Below are positions 16,911 through 24,440 of a stretch of 24,954 bases of DNA, in pieces (the stretch's first letter is position 1; every line of letters begins with the position of its first letter). Made by a program: the position numbers and the translations under genes. The stretch spans positions 1 through 24,954 of the forward strand of contig JBBRNO010000098.1 of the NCBI GenBank assembly GCA_038230275.1, given 5' to 3'. The stretch is from JANXXV01 sp038230275 (lineage in GTDB: Bacteria; Acidobacteriota; Terriglobia; Bryobacterales; Bryobacteraceae). The notes beneath the pieces were generated by a model, which saw only the letters and a program-made list of their open reading frames with translations, searched no databases and was not told the origin of the DNA.

Positions 16911-18461
16911 TTGCTTGGATTCAGCCACGTACATAATCTGGTAGCCGAACAAGCCCGGCATCAAACTTGAGCAGACGCGCATGCAGAGGTTGACCACGCG
17001 CATGAAGGGATTTTCGGGCGAAAGTCCGAACACCAGCTCCAGCGGCATCGCGGTCATTTTCTCTTTGACTACTTCGTAGCCGTTGTCGGCCAGCATCTGC
17101 CGGGCGGTACGGCGGGTGTAGAGATGAACGTGAGTGCGATCCAGAATGCCGCGTTCGGTGTAGTTGAACATGCCCAGCAGCAGCAGCAGCCGGACACTGA
17201 TGTTCGCCACATTGGGAAGCGATACTACCAGTTGGCCTTTAGGTTCCAGCAACTGGTGGCAGTTCCGCAGGATCACTTCCGGGTGACGCAGGTGTTCCAA
17301 AATGTCCAGCAGCAAGATGCGGCCGAACTTCCGCCGCCGCATCTGTTCGATGCTGGCGACGAAGCCATTCTCCAGGTCGCACGGGATGTATTGCTCGAAC
17401 GCGCCGGGCTTGGCCGGACGGTCCAGAACATCCAGGCCAGTCACCACGTTGCCGGCCTTCTGCAGTTCCTCGGCCATGTGGCCTTCCCCGCAGCCGATAT
17501 CGAGAACGGACTGTTGCGCGCCCACAAAGTCATGCGCGTAAGCATGGCTGGAGCCGAGGCTCTTCTTGATGGGGTAGTGATTGAAGTATTCGGCGAACTC
17601 CGGGAATCGCTCCACGGACCGGCAGGTTTGCCGGTACCGGCGGACGGCCGTGAACACGTCGCGCGCGTACTTCATACCGTTCACGTAGCAGATTTCATTC
17701 CCGTAGTAAGTGGGGATGGGGACTTCGGCGATGTGAAAGCGCTGGTGCTGCAGCTTGATGATGATCTCGGTATCGAAGTGGAAATCATCGGTCATTCTGG
17801 AGAAATCGATCTGCTTCAGCGCATGCAGATCGTAGGCGCGATAGCCGCTGTGGAACTCGGTGAGATTGAGACCCAGCGAGCGGTTCTCGAATACCGTCAG
17901 AATGCGATTGCCGACGTACTTATAGGCGGGCATGCCGCCTTTGATGGGGCCGCCGTAGGTACTCATCATGCGCGATCCGAAGACCGCACTCGCTTCGCCC
18001 TTCACAATCGGATGGTAGAGGTGCGAAAGAATCTCCGGCGCATACTGCCCGTCGCCGTGCAGCAGCACTACAATATCGAAGCCCTTCTTAATGAAGTATT
18101 CGTAGCCGGCCTTCTGATTTCCGCCGTAGCCCAGGTTCTTCTGGTGCTTCAGAACGTGAAGCTTCGGGAAGGAGTTCAGCGCCTTGAAACCCATGGCCAG
18201 TTCGTAGGTGGCGTCCTGGCTGGCATCGTCGAATACAGCAATCTCTTCCACGTTTTGCCAGACTCTGGGAGTAATCCGTTCGAGCACGCGCTTCAGAGTG
18301 GTGACCGCGTTATAGGTCACAATCAGAATCCCGATCCGCTTGCCTTGACAGGGCGCTATTGCGGCGTCGCCCTCCGCTATCGATGCAAAAGCGGGCAGCG
18401 GCGCGAAACGTGGAGCGTCCGGAATGTTCGCGATGGCATCGGTGGAGGTGGTCTCAAACAT
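16902..18461 (-). CDS. glycosyltransferase family 2 fused to SAM methyltransferase
   Basis: This 519-residue protein has two catalytic domains. Residues about 42-280 are a GT-A type family 2 glycosyltransferase: GILIVTYNAVTTL, FDDASQDAT (78-83), LLHGDGQY (135-140) and FHSGYRAY. This type resembles dolichol-phosphate mannose synthase-like enzymes. Residues about 315-465 are a class I SAM-dependent methyltransferase with VLDIGCGEG (motif I, 319-327), DILEHLRHPE (386-395) and VVSLPNVANI. The two would transfer a sugar and methylate a lipid-linked or polysaccharide product; the substrate is unknown. The start is ATG at 18461 with no clear ribosome-binding site. It lies 40 bases after the CoA-binding protein gene and may be the last gene of that row. 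Confidence 0.87.
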   Translation of the reverse strand: MFETTSTDAIANIPDAPRFAPLPAFASIAEGDAAIAPCQGKRIGILIVTYNAVTTLKRVLERITPRVWQNVEEIAVFDDASQDATYELAMGFKALNSFPKLHVLKHQKNLGYGGNQKAGYEYFIKKGFDIVVLLHGDGQYAPEILSHLYHPIVKGEASAVFGSRMMSTYGGPIKGGMPAYKYVGNRILTVFENRSLGLNLTEFHSGYRAYDLHALKQIDFSRMTDDFHFDTEIIIKLQHQRFHIAEVPIPTYYGNEICYVNGMKYARDVFTAVRRYRQTCRSVERFPEFAEYFNHYPIKKSLGSSHAYAHDFVGAQQSVLDIGCGEGHMAEELQKAGNVVTGLDVLDRPAKPGAFEQYIPCDLENGFVASIEQMRRRKFGRILLLDILEHLRHPEVILRNCHQLLEPKGQLVVSLPNVANISVRLLLLLGMFNYTERGILDRTHVHLYTRRTARQMLADNGYEVVKEKMTAMPLELVFGLSPENPFMRVVNLCMRVCSSLMPGLFGYQIMYVAESKQNK

Positions 18462-18501
18462 ACTAGGCCGCTAGTACTAGAAAATAGCACATCCGATGGG
18501 C

Positions 18502-18897
18502 TCAGCGAGCGAGCTTACGATGTTCCTTCAGCACACAATGGTCCATTACCACCACCAGTCCGGCTGCCCGCGCTTTCGCGGCCGCTTCCTCATGGACCAC
18601 GTCCTCTTGCATCCAGATCGCTTTGGCTCCAATCCGGATGGCCGCGTCCACCACTGGCGGAACCAGTTCCGAGCGCCGGAAGATGTTCACCAAATCCACC
18701 GGGACCGGGATGGAATCCAGATCCGGGTAAGCCTTTTCTCCCAGCACTTCCGTTTCCGCCGGATTGACGGGGATGATGCGATATCCCGCCCGCTGCATAT
18801 ATTCCGCGACGCCGTAGCTGGGCCGCGTTCGCTTACTGGAAAGGCCCACCACGGCGATGGTCTTCACGCTACGCAGTATCTCACTCTGCGGCAGCAT
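18502..18897 (-). CDS. CoA-binding domain protein (YccU type)
   Basis: This 131-residue protein is a single Rossmann-like CoA-binding domain: KTIAVVGLSSKRTRPSYGVA, then GYRIIPVNPAE, then AKAIWMQEDVVHEEAA and a C-terminal VVVMDHCVLKEH. Family members bind CoA but most have no known reaction. The length is normal. The ATG lies inside the end of the pseudouridine synthase gene (17-base overlap). Confidence 0.9.
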   Translation of the reverse strand: MLPQSEILRSVKTIAVVGLSSKRTRPSYGVAEYMQRAGYRIIPVNPAETEVLGEKAYPDLDSIPVPVDLVNIFRRSELVPPVVDAAIRIGAKAIWMQEDVVHEEAAAKARAAGLVVVMDHCVLKEHRKLAR

Positions 18898-19624
18898 CTT
18901 CCTCCATTTTGAGCAGCTTCTTGAAGCGCTCGATTTCCTTGGCGGTCAGATAGCGGAATTCCCCGCCCTTCAGCGCGCCAAGTTCCAGGAAGCCCACTTT
19001 AGTTCGCTTCAGCTTCTCCACCAGGCGGTTGAAATTCTTGAACATGATGCGGATCTGGTTCTGGCGGCCCTCATAGATTTTGACCTCGTACCAGGGGTTG
19101 TCGGCTTTCTTTGAGAGCTTGATCTCAGCCGGCGCGGTCCGCTGGCCGTGGATGGAGACACCGGTACGGAACTGTTCTTCCTGTTCCGGCGTGAGCAAGC
19201 CGTTGGACTTCACCAGATAGGTCTTCTGGACATGGCTTTTGGCGGCGGTGATGCGGTTGGCGAATTCGCCATCGTTGGTGAGCAACAGCAGCCCTTCGCT
19301 GTTGTAATCGAGCCGGCCCACTGGATAGACCCGCGTCTTGATGCCCTTCACCAGATCCATTACGGTTTCGCGGCCTTCCGGATCGTGCGAGGTGGTGACG
19401 CAGCCTTTCGGCTTGTGCAACGCAATGTAGACCAGATTCTTCGGCGAGTGAAGCAGCCGGCCGTCCACCTTAATATGGTCGTGCTCCAGATCCGCCTTGG
19501 AGCCAAGCTGGGTGATGATCTCGCCGTTGACGGTGACGCGGCCCTCCGCCATCAAGACTTCAGCTTTGCGGCGGCTGGTGACGCCGGCGCGGGAGAGGAT
19601 TTTTTGGAGCCGTTCTTCGCTCAT
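18881..19624 (-). CDS. rluB: 23S rRNA pseudouridine synthase, RluB type
   Basis: This 247-residue enzyme converts uridine to pseudouridine in ribosomal RNA. It has a N-terminal S4 RNA-binding domain (residues 2-48, RLQKILSRAGVTSRRKAEVL), then the RsuA/RluB/RluE core with the catalytic D106 in GRLDYNSEGLLLLTNDG. The motif KTYLVKSNG and the NQIRIMF segment fit the core fold. RluB versus RsuA or RluE cannot be settled from the sequence, but the cluster with scpA and scpB favours RluB. Its ATG overlaps the scpB stop by four bases. Confidence 0.88.
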   Translation of the reverse strand: MSEERLQKILSRAGVTSRRKAEVLMAEGRVTVNGEIITQLGSKADLEHDHIKVDGRLLHSPKNLVYIALHKPKGCVTTSHDPEGRETVMDLVKGIKTRVYPVGRLDYNSEGLLLLTNDGEFANRITAAKSHVQKTYLVKSNGLLTPEQEEQFRTGVSIHGQRTAPAEIKLSKKADNPWYEVKIYEGRQNQIRIMFKNFNRLVEKLKRTKVGFLELGALKGGEFRYLTAKEIERFKKLLKMEEDAAAE

Positions 19625-20760
19625 GACTTTTCCTCTGTTTGAGTCTCGGGGGCGGTTTCGGGCGCTGTTTCAGGCTGTTGGGGCTCGGCGTCCTCGACGT
19701 CCTGGAAGGCGAGGCGGCGGAGCTCTTCGAATTCCTTCAAGCTCGGCAGTTCGTTCAGGTCTTTGAGTCCGAACTGGACCAGAAAATCCTTGGTGGTCTT
19801 ATAGAGGATTGGCTTGCCGACTACGTTCTTGCGCCCGGCGGTGGTGATCAGCTTCCGGTCGAGGAGAGTCTTCAGAACTCCGGCTCCCTGGACGCCGCGA
19901 ATCTCCATGATTTCCGGCGCGGTGAGCGGCTGCTTGTAGGCGATGACGGCCAGGGTTTCCAGCGCCGCCAGCGAGAGCTTCATCGGCGGGTTCAGGTTCT
20001 TGACGAACGCACGGACCGCCTCGTGATGCTCCGGCTTGGTGGCCATTTTGTAGCCACCGGCCAATTCGCGAACGGCTAGTCCGTGCTCCGGGCGCTCGTA
20101 TTCGGCTACCAGCTTGTCGAGAAGTCTGCGGATCAATTCCACCGGTTCGCCCATGGCACCGGCCATCTGGACGGCAGTGAGCGGCTCGTCCGTCACGTAG
20201 ACGATGGCTTCGAGGACTGCCAGTTTCCGGGCTTCTTCTGAATCGGTAAGCGGATTACCTTCGTCCGGGATGAGGGTTTGCGCGGACTCAATCTCGATCT
20301 CTACGACGGGTTGTACTGCGGCGGCTGAATCTTGCGGGTCAGTCTCCAGATGGTCTGCTTGCGGAACCGCAATCTGAGCGGCCTCAATCTCTAGCTCTAC
20401 TACGAGTTGTTCTGCGGCGGCTGGATTTTGCGGGTCAGTCTCCAGATGGTCTGCTTGCGGAACCGCAATCTGAGCGGCCTCAATCTCTATCTCTACTACG
20501 AGTTGTTCTGCGGCGGCTGGATCTTGCGGGTCAGTCTCCAGATGGTCTGCTTGCGGAACCGGAATCTGAGCGGTCTCCGTTTCTATCTTTGCTATTGGTT
20601 GTTGTTCGGCGGCTGGATCTTGCGGGTCAGTCACCAGATGATCTGCTTCCGGGACCGGAATCTGAGCGGCCTCGATTTCTATCTCTGCTACGAGTTGTTC
20701 TTCGGCGGCTGGATCTTGCGCGTCAGTCGCCTCGACTGTCACTTCTAAATATTCTTCCAT
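19621..20760 (-). CDS. scpB: segregation and condensation protein ScpB with repeat extension
   Basis: ScpB binds the kleisin ScpA and helps the SMC complex compact and segregate DNA. Residues from about 173 onward match ScpB: AVLEAIVYVTDEPLTAVQMA, VRELAGGYKMATKPEH, LAALETLAVIAYKQPLTAPE, IRGVQGAGVLKTLLDRKLI and PILYKTTKDFLVQFGLKDL. In front of this core lie about 172 extra residues, made of five tandem 32-residue acidic units (residues 13-172). The usual protein is about 180-220 residues, against 379 here. The C-terminus ends in a glutamate/proline-rich tail (QQPETAPETAPETQTEEKS). The ATG at 20760 follows the scpA stop by six bases. An internal start just before the core is not needed, as the repeat region stays in frame throughout. 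Confidence 0.92.
   Translation of the reverse strand: MEEYLEVTVEATDAQDPAAEEQLVAEIEIEAAQIPVPEADHLVTDPQDPAAEQQPIAKIETETAQIPVPQADHLETDPQDPAAAEQLVVEIEIEAAQIAVPQADHLETDPQNPAAAEQLVVELEIEAAQIAVPQADHLETDPQDSAAAVQPVVEIEIESAQTLIPDEGNPLTDSEEARKLAVLEAIVYVTDEPLTAVQMAGAMGEPVELIRRLLDKLVAEYERPEHGLAVRELAGGYKMATKPEHHEAVRAFVKNLNPPMKLSLAALETLAVIAYKQPLTAPEIMEIRGVQGAGVLKTLLDRKLITTAGRKNVVGKPILYKTTKDFLVQFGLKDLNELPSLKEFEELRRLAFQDVEDAEPQQPETAPETAPETQTEEKS
20245..20724 (-). repeat. five tandem 96-base units in scpB
   Basis: Five direct repeats of exactly 96 bases lie at 20245-20340, 20341-20436, 20437-20532, 20533-20628 and 20629-20724. They encode a 32-residue acidic unit that begins DPQDPAAAEQ and ends PQADHLET. The third and fourth protein units (DNA 20437-20532 and 20341-20436) differ at only two of 96 bases; the outer units are more diverged. 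The pattern fits expansion by slippage or unequal recombination within the gene. Confidence 0.95.
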
Positions 20761-20766
20761 TGCTCC

Positions 20767-21549
20767 CTAACTGTATTCCGCTTCCGCGGCTTCTATCGTC
20801 TGTTCGGAGAAAGCGTCATCGAACGAATCGCTGCGCTTGATGGCGATCTCACCGAAGGCGTCTGTCTGAGTCAGCAACACCGCCTGCCGTTTCACCAGCT
20901 CCAAAATTGCCAGGAACAGGCAGAGCATGGCCCGCATGCTGTTCTGCTGTTCGAAGAGCATCACGGCGGAGATCGATTCGTTGCGGCCCACCTGTTCCAG
21001 CATGGCGCGCAGGTAGCGGATCATGTCCTGGACGGTTACCGACTCCTTGCCAATTTCGTACGTCGGCCGATTCTTGGCGCGTTCCAAAACCGTCTGGAAC
21101 GTCTTGACCAGATCAAACAGAGTGACGGAGAGGCCTGGATTTTCTTCCTGATCGACAAAGGACTGCATCTGCGGATTCGACCAGGCTGCCTCTTCGATGA
21201 TGCGCTTCTGTTGCAGCATTTCGGCCGCGTTTTTGTACTTCTCGTGCTCGATCAGCCGCTCCACCAGTTCCTGCCGGGGATCTTCCTCGGGCGAGATCTT
21301 CAGCAGTTCCGGGTCGGTGGGCAGCAGCATCTTCGACTTGATATGGATCAAAGTCGCCGCCATATAGACGAACTCCGAACCCAGCTCCATATCGAGTGCC
21401 GCCGCTTCCTCAATGTACGCCATGTACTGGGAAGTAATGGACGCAATCGGGATGTCGTAGATGTTGATTTGCTGCCTGCGAATCAAATCCAGCAACAGAT
21501 CGAGCGGCCCCTCGTATTGTGCAAGGTGGAAGTTTAGCGGAGATGACAC
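20767..21549 (-). CDS. scpA: segregation and condensation protein ScpA
   Basis: This 260-residue protein is the kleisin subunit of the bacterial SMC complex. The N-terminal domain has the typical FHLAQYEGPLDLLLDLIRRQ and INIYDIPIASITSQY segments; EFVYMAATLIHIKSKMLLP follows. The C-terminal winged-helix region includes AMLCLFLAILELVKRQAVLL and FGEIAIKR. The GTG start at 21549 shares its first G with the TAG stop of the upstream gene (TAGTG), which suggests translational coupling. The partner ScpB gene follows after six bases. No smc gene is in the window. Confidence 0.95.
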   Translation of the reverse strand: MSSPLNFHLAQYEGPLDLLLDLIRRQQINIYDIPIASITSQYMAYIEEAAALDMELGSEFVYMAATLIHIKSKMLLPTDPELLKISPEEDPRQELVERLIEHEKYKNAAEMLQQKRIIEEAAWSNPQMQSFVDQEENPGLSVTLFDLVKTFQTVLERAKNRPTYEIGKESVTVQDMIRYLRAMLEQVGRNESISAVMLFEQQNSMRAMLCLFLAILELVKRQAVLLTQTDAFGEIAIKRSDSFDDAFSEQTIEAAEAEYS

Positions 21550-24092
21550 TACTTCAACACCTTATCATGAAGGCTTTCGAGATGACTCAGGACTGGGTAC
21601 GGAGTGTCGTATCCCTTACTATCCCACCACAGGATCGTATTCAACGTCTGCTGCGGAACGTCGTCCGGTTCCGACCAGTTCATGGACATGGATTGGCGGG
21701 CGGCCCACAGTTTGCGGCCGGTGAGCCCCTTGAGTGGCGGGTTCATCTCATCCAGGGCGACTTTCGGGGTCAGCGTCTCTAGCGGCGAGAGGTTGGGTTC
21801 GTTGGTGAAAATGCTGGTCATCACCCGGGCGCTCTGGTCGAAGCGGGTTTTGGGTTTGATGTGCAGCAAGTCCTGAATGGTGCGGACCATGCTGGTGTGG
21901 TTGTAGTGGTTGGAATCGGTGACGCCGCGGCGCACGTAGGGGCCAATGGCCAGCGCGACGGTTCGATGACCGTCTACGTGGTCCAGACCGTTCTGCGCAT
22001 CATCTTCCACGACGAAGATCATGGTCTTTGGCCAGAATTTGCTCTTGGAAACTGCTTCGACGACGCGGCCCAGGGCAAGATCGTTGTCGGCCACCATGGC
22101 GCGCGGAGTTGGGGAGCCGGGACGCGTTCCATTAGTGTGATTGTTGTTCAGCGTCATGATGGTCAGTTGGGGAAAGTGGTTTGACTTCTCCATTTCCCCC
22201 AGTTCCTGCAGGAACACTTCGGCCCGCAGCTGATCTGGAATGCTGGTGTTGTTGACCGGGTAGCGGGGGGCAATGTACTTCTGCAGCGCCGGTACGCCAC
22301 TGCGGGAACCTACTTCGGACTGCCAGGTTCCCTTCTTGTATAAGCTCCAGTATTCGGCCCAGGTACGAAGATCTTTGTCATCCATATCCACGGCGCTCTT
22401 CTTTTCCGCGTCCCACTTCGCAGGCAGGCAGAATTCGCCGTAAATGCGGAGGTCGACCGGCGTGGTGGTGCCCTGCCAGAAGAAGCCGGTGGGAGCGACT
22501 GTTAAAGCGTCGCTCATGTTCCAGGCGTAACCGCGCGGTGAGGAGGCGAAGGCACGCTCCACATAGTCGCTGACGAAGGCCTGCATCAGCCACTGGTGCC
22601 CGTCGAAACTGATGGCTCCGCCGGTGTGGAAGTTGTCGAGCAGGACGTACTTTTCGGCCAGGGCGTGGTGGTTGGGGGTGATGTCGCGGCCGTATTGCAC
22701 CAACTTGGGATCGCCGTTGCCGCGGGCGATATCGCCTAGAACCTGATCGTAGGTGCGGTTTTCCTTGATGATGAAAATGACGTGCTCAATGCCCAGTTGT
22801 GACGGTTTTTCGACACCGCCGGCGGATTCGAACTTTGGCGCGTTGCAGGCGGTGACTTCGCGGGTTCCGGCGGCGATCTGCGGGTCTGTCACCGCGGGAA
22901 TCTGAGACAGCGATCCGATGTATGCCAGGCTGCTGAAGGAGCCGGTCTTGTTGGCAGTGTTGCCAGTACCTTTGATGTTGAGGACGCGCAGGGCGCCTGC
23001 GCTGTCGATTTCCAGCGCCGAGGGAAACCAGCCGGTGGGGACAGCTCCGGCCACCTTCCACTGTTTTCCGGAACGGGTGAGGATGGCGACGGAATTATTG
23101 CCGCCGCAGGCTACGTAGAGGCGCTGGCCATCGGGCGCGAAGACGAGGGCGATAGGCTGGCTGCCGATTCCCTTCCCTGGCCCGGCTGGGATGGAAATAT
23201 CGGTGCGCTTGCGGGTGGCGGTGTCAATCAAGGAGAGCGAATCGGAATGCCCGTTGGTTACGGCTAGCGTGGTTCCATCTGGACTGAGGGCGAGGTTCGA
23301 CGGCGCCAGGCCCACGGGTAGTTCCTGAGTGGCGAATGTTTTCGGGTCGAGGACGGTTAGAGTGCCGGTGGTGGTGCTGCCGGTGGTTGGGTCGGTGACG
23401 ACCATGGATCCGCTGCTGGGTGCTACTGAATCGGCGGCGGTGGGGCGCCGTCCGCCGCGATTCGAGACGTAGATTGTTCCCGTTTCGGGCGCGACGAGCA
23501 CGTCGAATGGCACCATGCCTACCGGAATTTCGCGCAGAACGCTTCGCTTCGCGGCATCGATTACGGCTACCGTGTTATTGCGGCTGAAGGCGACGTAGGC
23601 CAAGCTGCCGTCGGCTGAGAACGCGATCCCGGATGGAACGGGATGGCCGGGTAGATCGATCTGGATGGTGGCGGTGGGCTTTCCTGTTTCCGATAGTTGG
23701 ATGACGGCGATTTGGTCCGGTCCGGTGCGGGTGGTTTCGCTGGCCCAGATTTCACGGTCTCCTGGGCGGAAGGCCAGGCCGGTGTAGGAGGTGTTGGCGA
23801 GCTTTACTTCGGCTTGTTGCGCGCCGGTGGTTCCGTCTACCAGCAGCAGGCTGCGGGTGTTCAGGATGGCAAGCAGGTGCTTGCGGGAATCGAAGGCGAG
23901 GTCCACCGGGCGGCCTGGGATCTGCAATTGCTCTCCCCATGGGCGGATGAGCTGGTTGGTGGGAAGCAGGTAAAACGCGCCGTTCTTTCCGATGGCTGCG
24001 TTGCTTTTCAGGATGGGGAAGATTTCCGTCTCCTTCGCAGTGACGAATACGGCGGCGGTGACGATTACCGCCAGGGCGATCAGTTTGCTCAT
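21549..24092 (-). CDS. YncE-like beta-propeller fused to phosphoesterase
   Basis: This 847-residue protein has a N-terminal signal peptide or anchor (MSKLIALAVIVTAAVFVTA), so it should be periplasmic or exported. Residues about 40-395 form a YVTN-type beta-propeller with blades such as SADGSLAYVAFSRNNTVAVI and SPDGTTLAVTNGHSDSLSLI. Residues about 434-745 match the phosphoesterase family of phospholipase C and acid phosphatases: HVIFIIKENRTYDQVLGD (E444, N445), DNFHTGGAISFDGHQW, NNNHTNG, EDDAQNGLDHVDGHR and NHYNHTSM. The conserved acidic and histidine residues are intact, so it may be an active hydrolase; the substrate is unknown. A GGGAG precedes the ATG, which overlaps the stop of the nitrilase remnant by four bases. 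Its stop overlaps the scpA start by one base. Confidence 0.9.
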   Translation of the reverse strand: MSKLIALAVIVTAAVFVTAKETEIFPILKSNAAIGKNGAFYLLPTNQLIRPWGEQLQIPGRPVDLAFDSRKHLLAILNTRSLLLVDGTTGAQQAEVKLANTSYTGLAFRPGDREIWASETTRTGPDQIAVIQLSETGKPTATIQIDLPGHPVPSGIAFSADGSLAYVAFSRNNTVAVIDAAKRSVLREIPVGMVPFDVLVAPETGTIYVSNRGGRRPTAADSVAPSSGSMVVTDPTTGSTTTGTLTVLDPKTFATQELPVGLAPSNLALSPDGTTLAVTNGHSDSLSLIDTATRKRTDISIPAGPGKGIGSQPIALVFAPDGQRLYVACGGNNSVAILTRSGKQWKVAGAVPTGWFPSALEIDSAGALRVLNIKGTGNTANKTGSFSSLAYIGSLSQIPAVTDPQIAAGTREVTACNAPKFESAGGVEKPSQLGIEHVIFIIKENRTYDQVLGDIARGNGDPKLVQYGRDITPNHHALAEKYVLLDNFHTGGAISFDGHQWLMQAFVSDYVERAFASSPRGYAWNMSDALTVAPTGFFWQGTTTPVDLRIYGEFCLPAKWDAEKKSAVDMDDKDLRTWAEYWSLYKKGTWQSEVGSRSGVPALQKYIAPRYPVNNTSIPDQLRAEVFLQELGEMEKSNHFPQLTIMTLNNNHTNGTRPGSPTPRAMVADNDLALGRVVEAVSKSKFWPKTMIFVVEDDAQNGLDHVDGHRTVALAIGPYVRRGVTDSNHYNHTSMVRTIQDLLHIKPKTRFDQSARVMTSIFTNEPNLSPLETLTPKVALDEMNPPLKGLTGRKLWAARQSMSMNWSEPDDVPQQTLNTILWWDSKGYDTPYPVLSHLESLHDKVLK

Positions 24093-24424
24093 TTGGAACT
24101 CCCAGAGTGGAACGCTACGTTTTGGTGGGGCTGCGTGTTGACGGCGAGCCGGAAGATGTCCGGGCGTGAATAGTGCCCGCAGGTATCGAGGAGCAGGCGG
24201 CCTTCGGTTGCGAGGGATGGGCGGATTTCGGCGGTGAGGATGCCGGGTTGGTCGAAGAGCGGACCGGCCAGGTAGCTGCCGTCCGGGGCGATGATAGCGC
24301 TGCCGCCACGCAGGAGGAGACGGTTCGGGTCGCCGGGGATTTCGGTTAGGAGGGAATTGGGTTTGTTCGTGCGATTCGGTGCCGACTCCCTTACGGTCGC
24401 GGCTCGGTTACGGAACCGCGCGCG
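24089..24424 (-). pseudogene. nitrilase / carbon-nitrogen hydrolase remnant, 5' truncated
   Basis: The minus-strand frame from about 24370 to the TGA at 24091-24089 encodes the C-terminal part of a nitrilase-family enzyme: LLLRGGSAIIAPDGSYLAGP, LFDQPGILTAEI and LDTCGHYSRPDIFRLAVN. These match the final third of nitrilases, which are about 300 residues long. The catalytic glutamate, lysine and cysteine, which lie further upstream in this family, are absent. The frame continues upstream only to a TGA at about 24427 and contains no ATG, GTG or TTG start, and the bases upstream belong to a repeat-like sequence and the MFS gene. It therefore looks like the 3' end of a gene whose front was lost. 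It still overlaps the start of the propeller/phosphoesterase gene by four bases. Confidence 0.75.
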
Positions 24425-24440
24425 TCAGCAAGCGGCTGGC
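24381..24440. repeat. possible dispersed palindromic repeat
   Basis: This stretch sits exactly where the MFS gene ends and the nitrilase remnant begins. Its core (24398-24424) is an imperfect palindrome: CGCG-GCT-CGGTT, a four-base loop ACGG, then AACCG-CG-CGCG. On the minus strand it gives the MFS protein the tail ADARGSVTEPRP; on the plus strand it would read SLTVAARLRNRA. From memory, such peptide strings recur at the ends of many predicted proteins of Solibacter-like genomes, which suggests a dispersed element. This was not checked and only one copy is in the window. Confidence 0.45.

Noticed and set aside
17124..18767. 547-codon plus-strand frame
   Set aside because: It lies opposite the GT2-methyltransferase gene and the CoA-binding gene and has no recognisable domain; a high-GC shadow frame.
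20245..20724. CRISPR-like repeat array
   Set aside because: The units are directly adjacent, 96 bases long, without spacers, and stay in frame within scpB.
20407..20748. Plus-strand frame with repeated peptide units
   Set aside because: It is the antisense reading of the scpB 96-base repeats; the minus-strand frame holds the conserved core.
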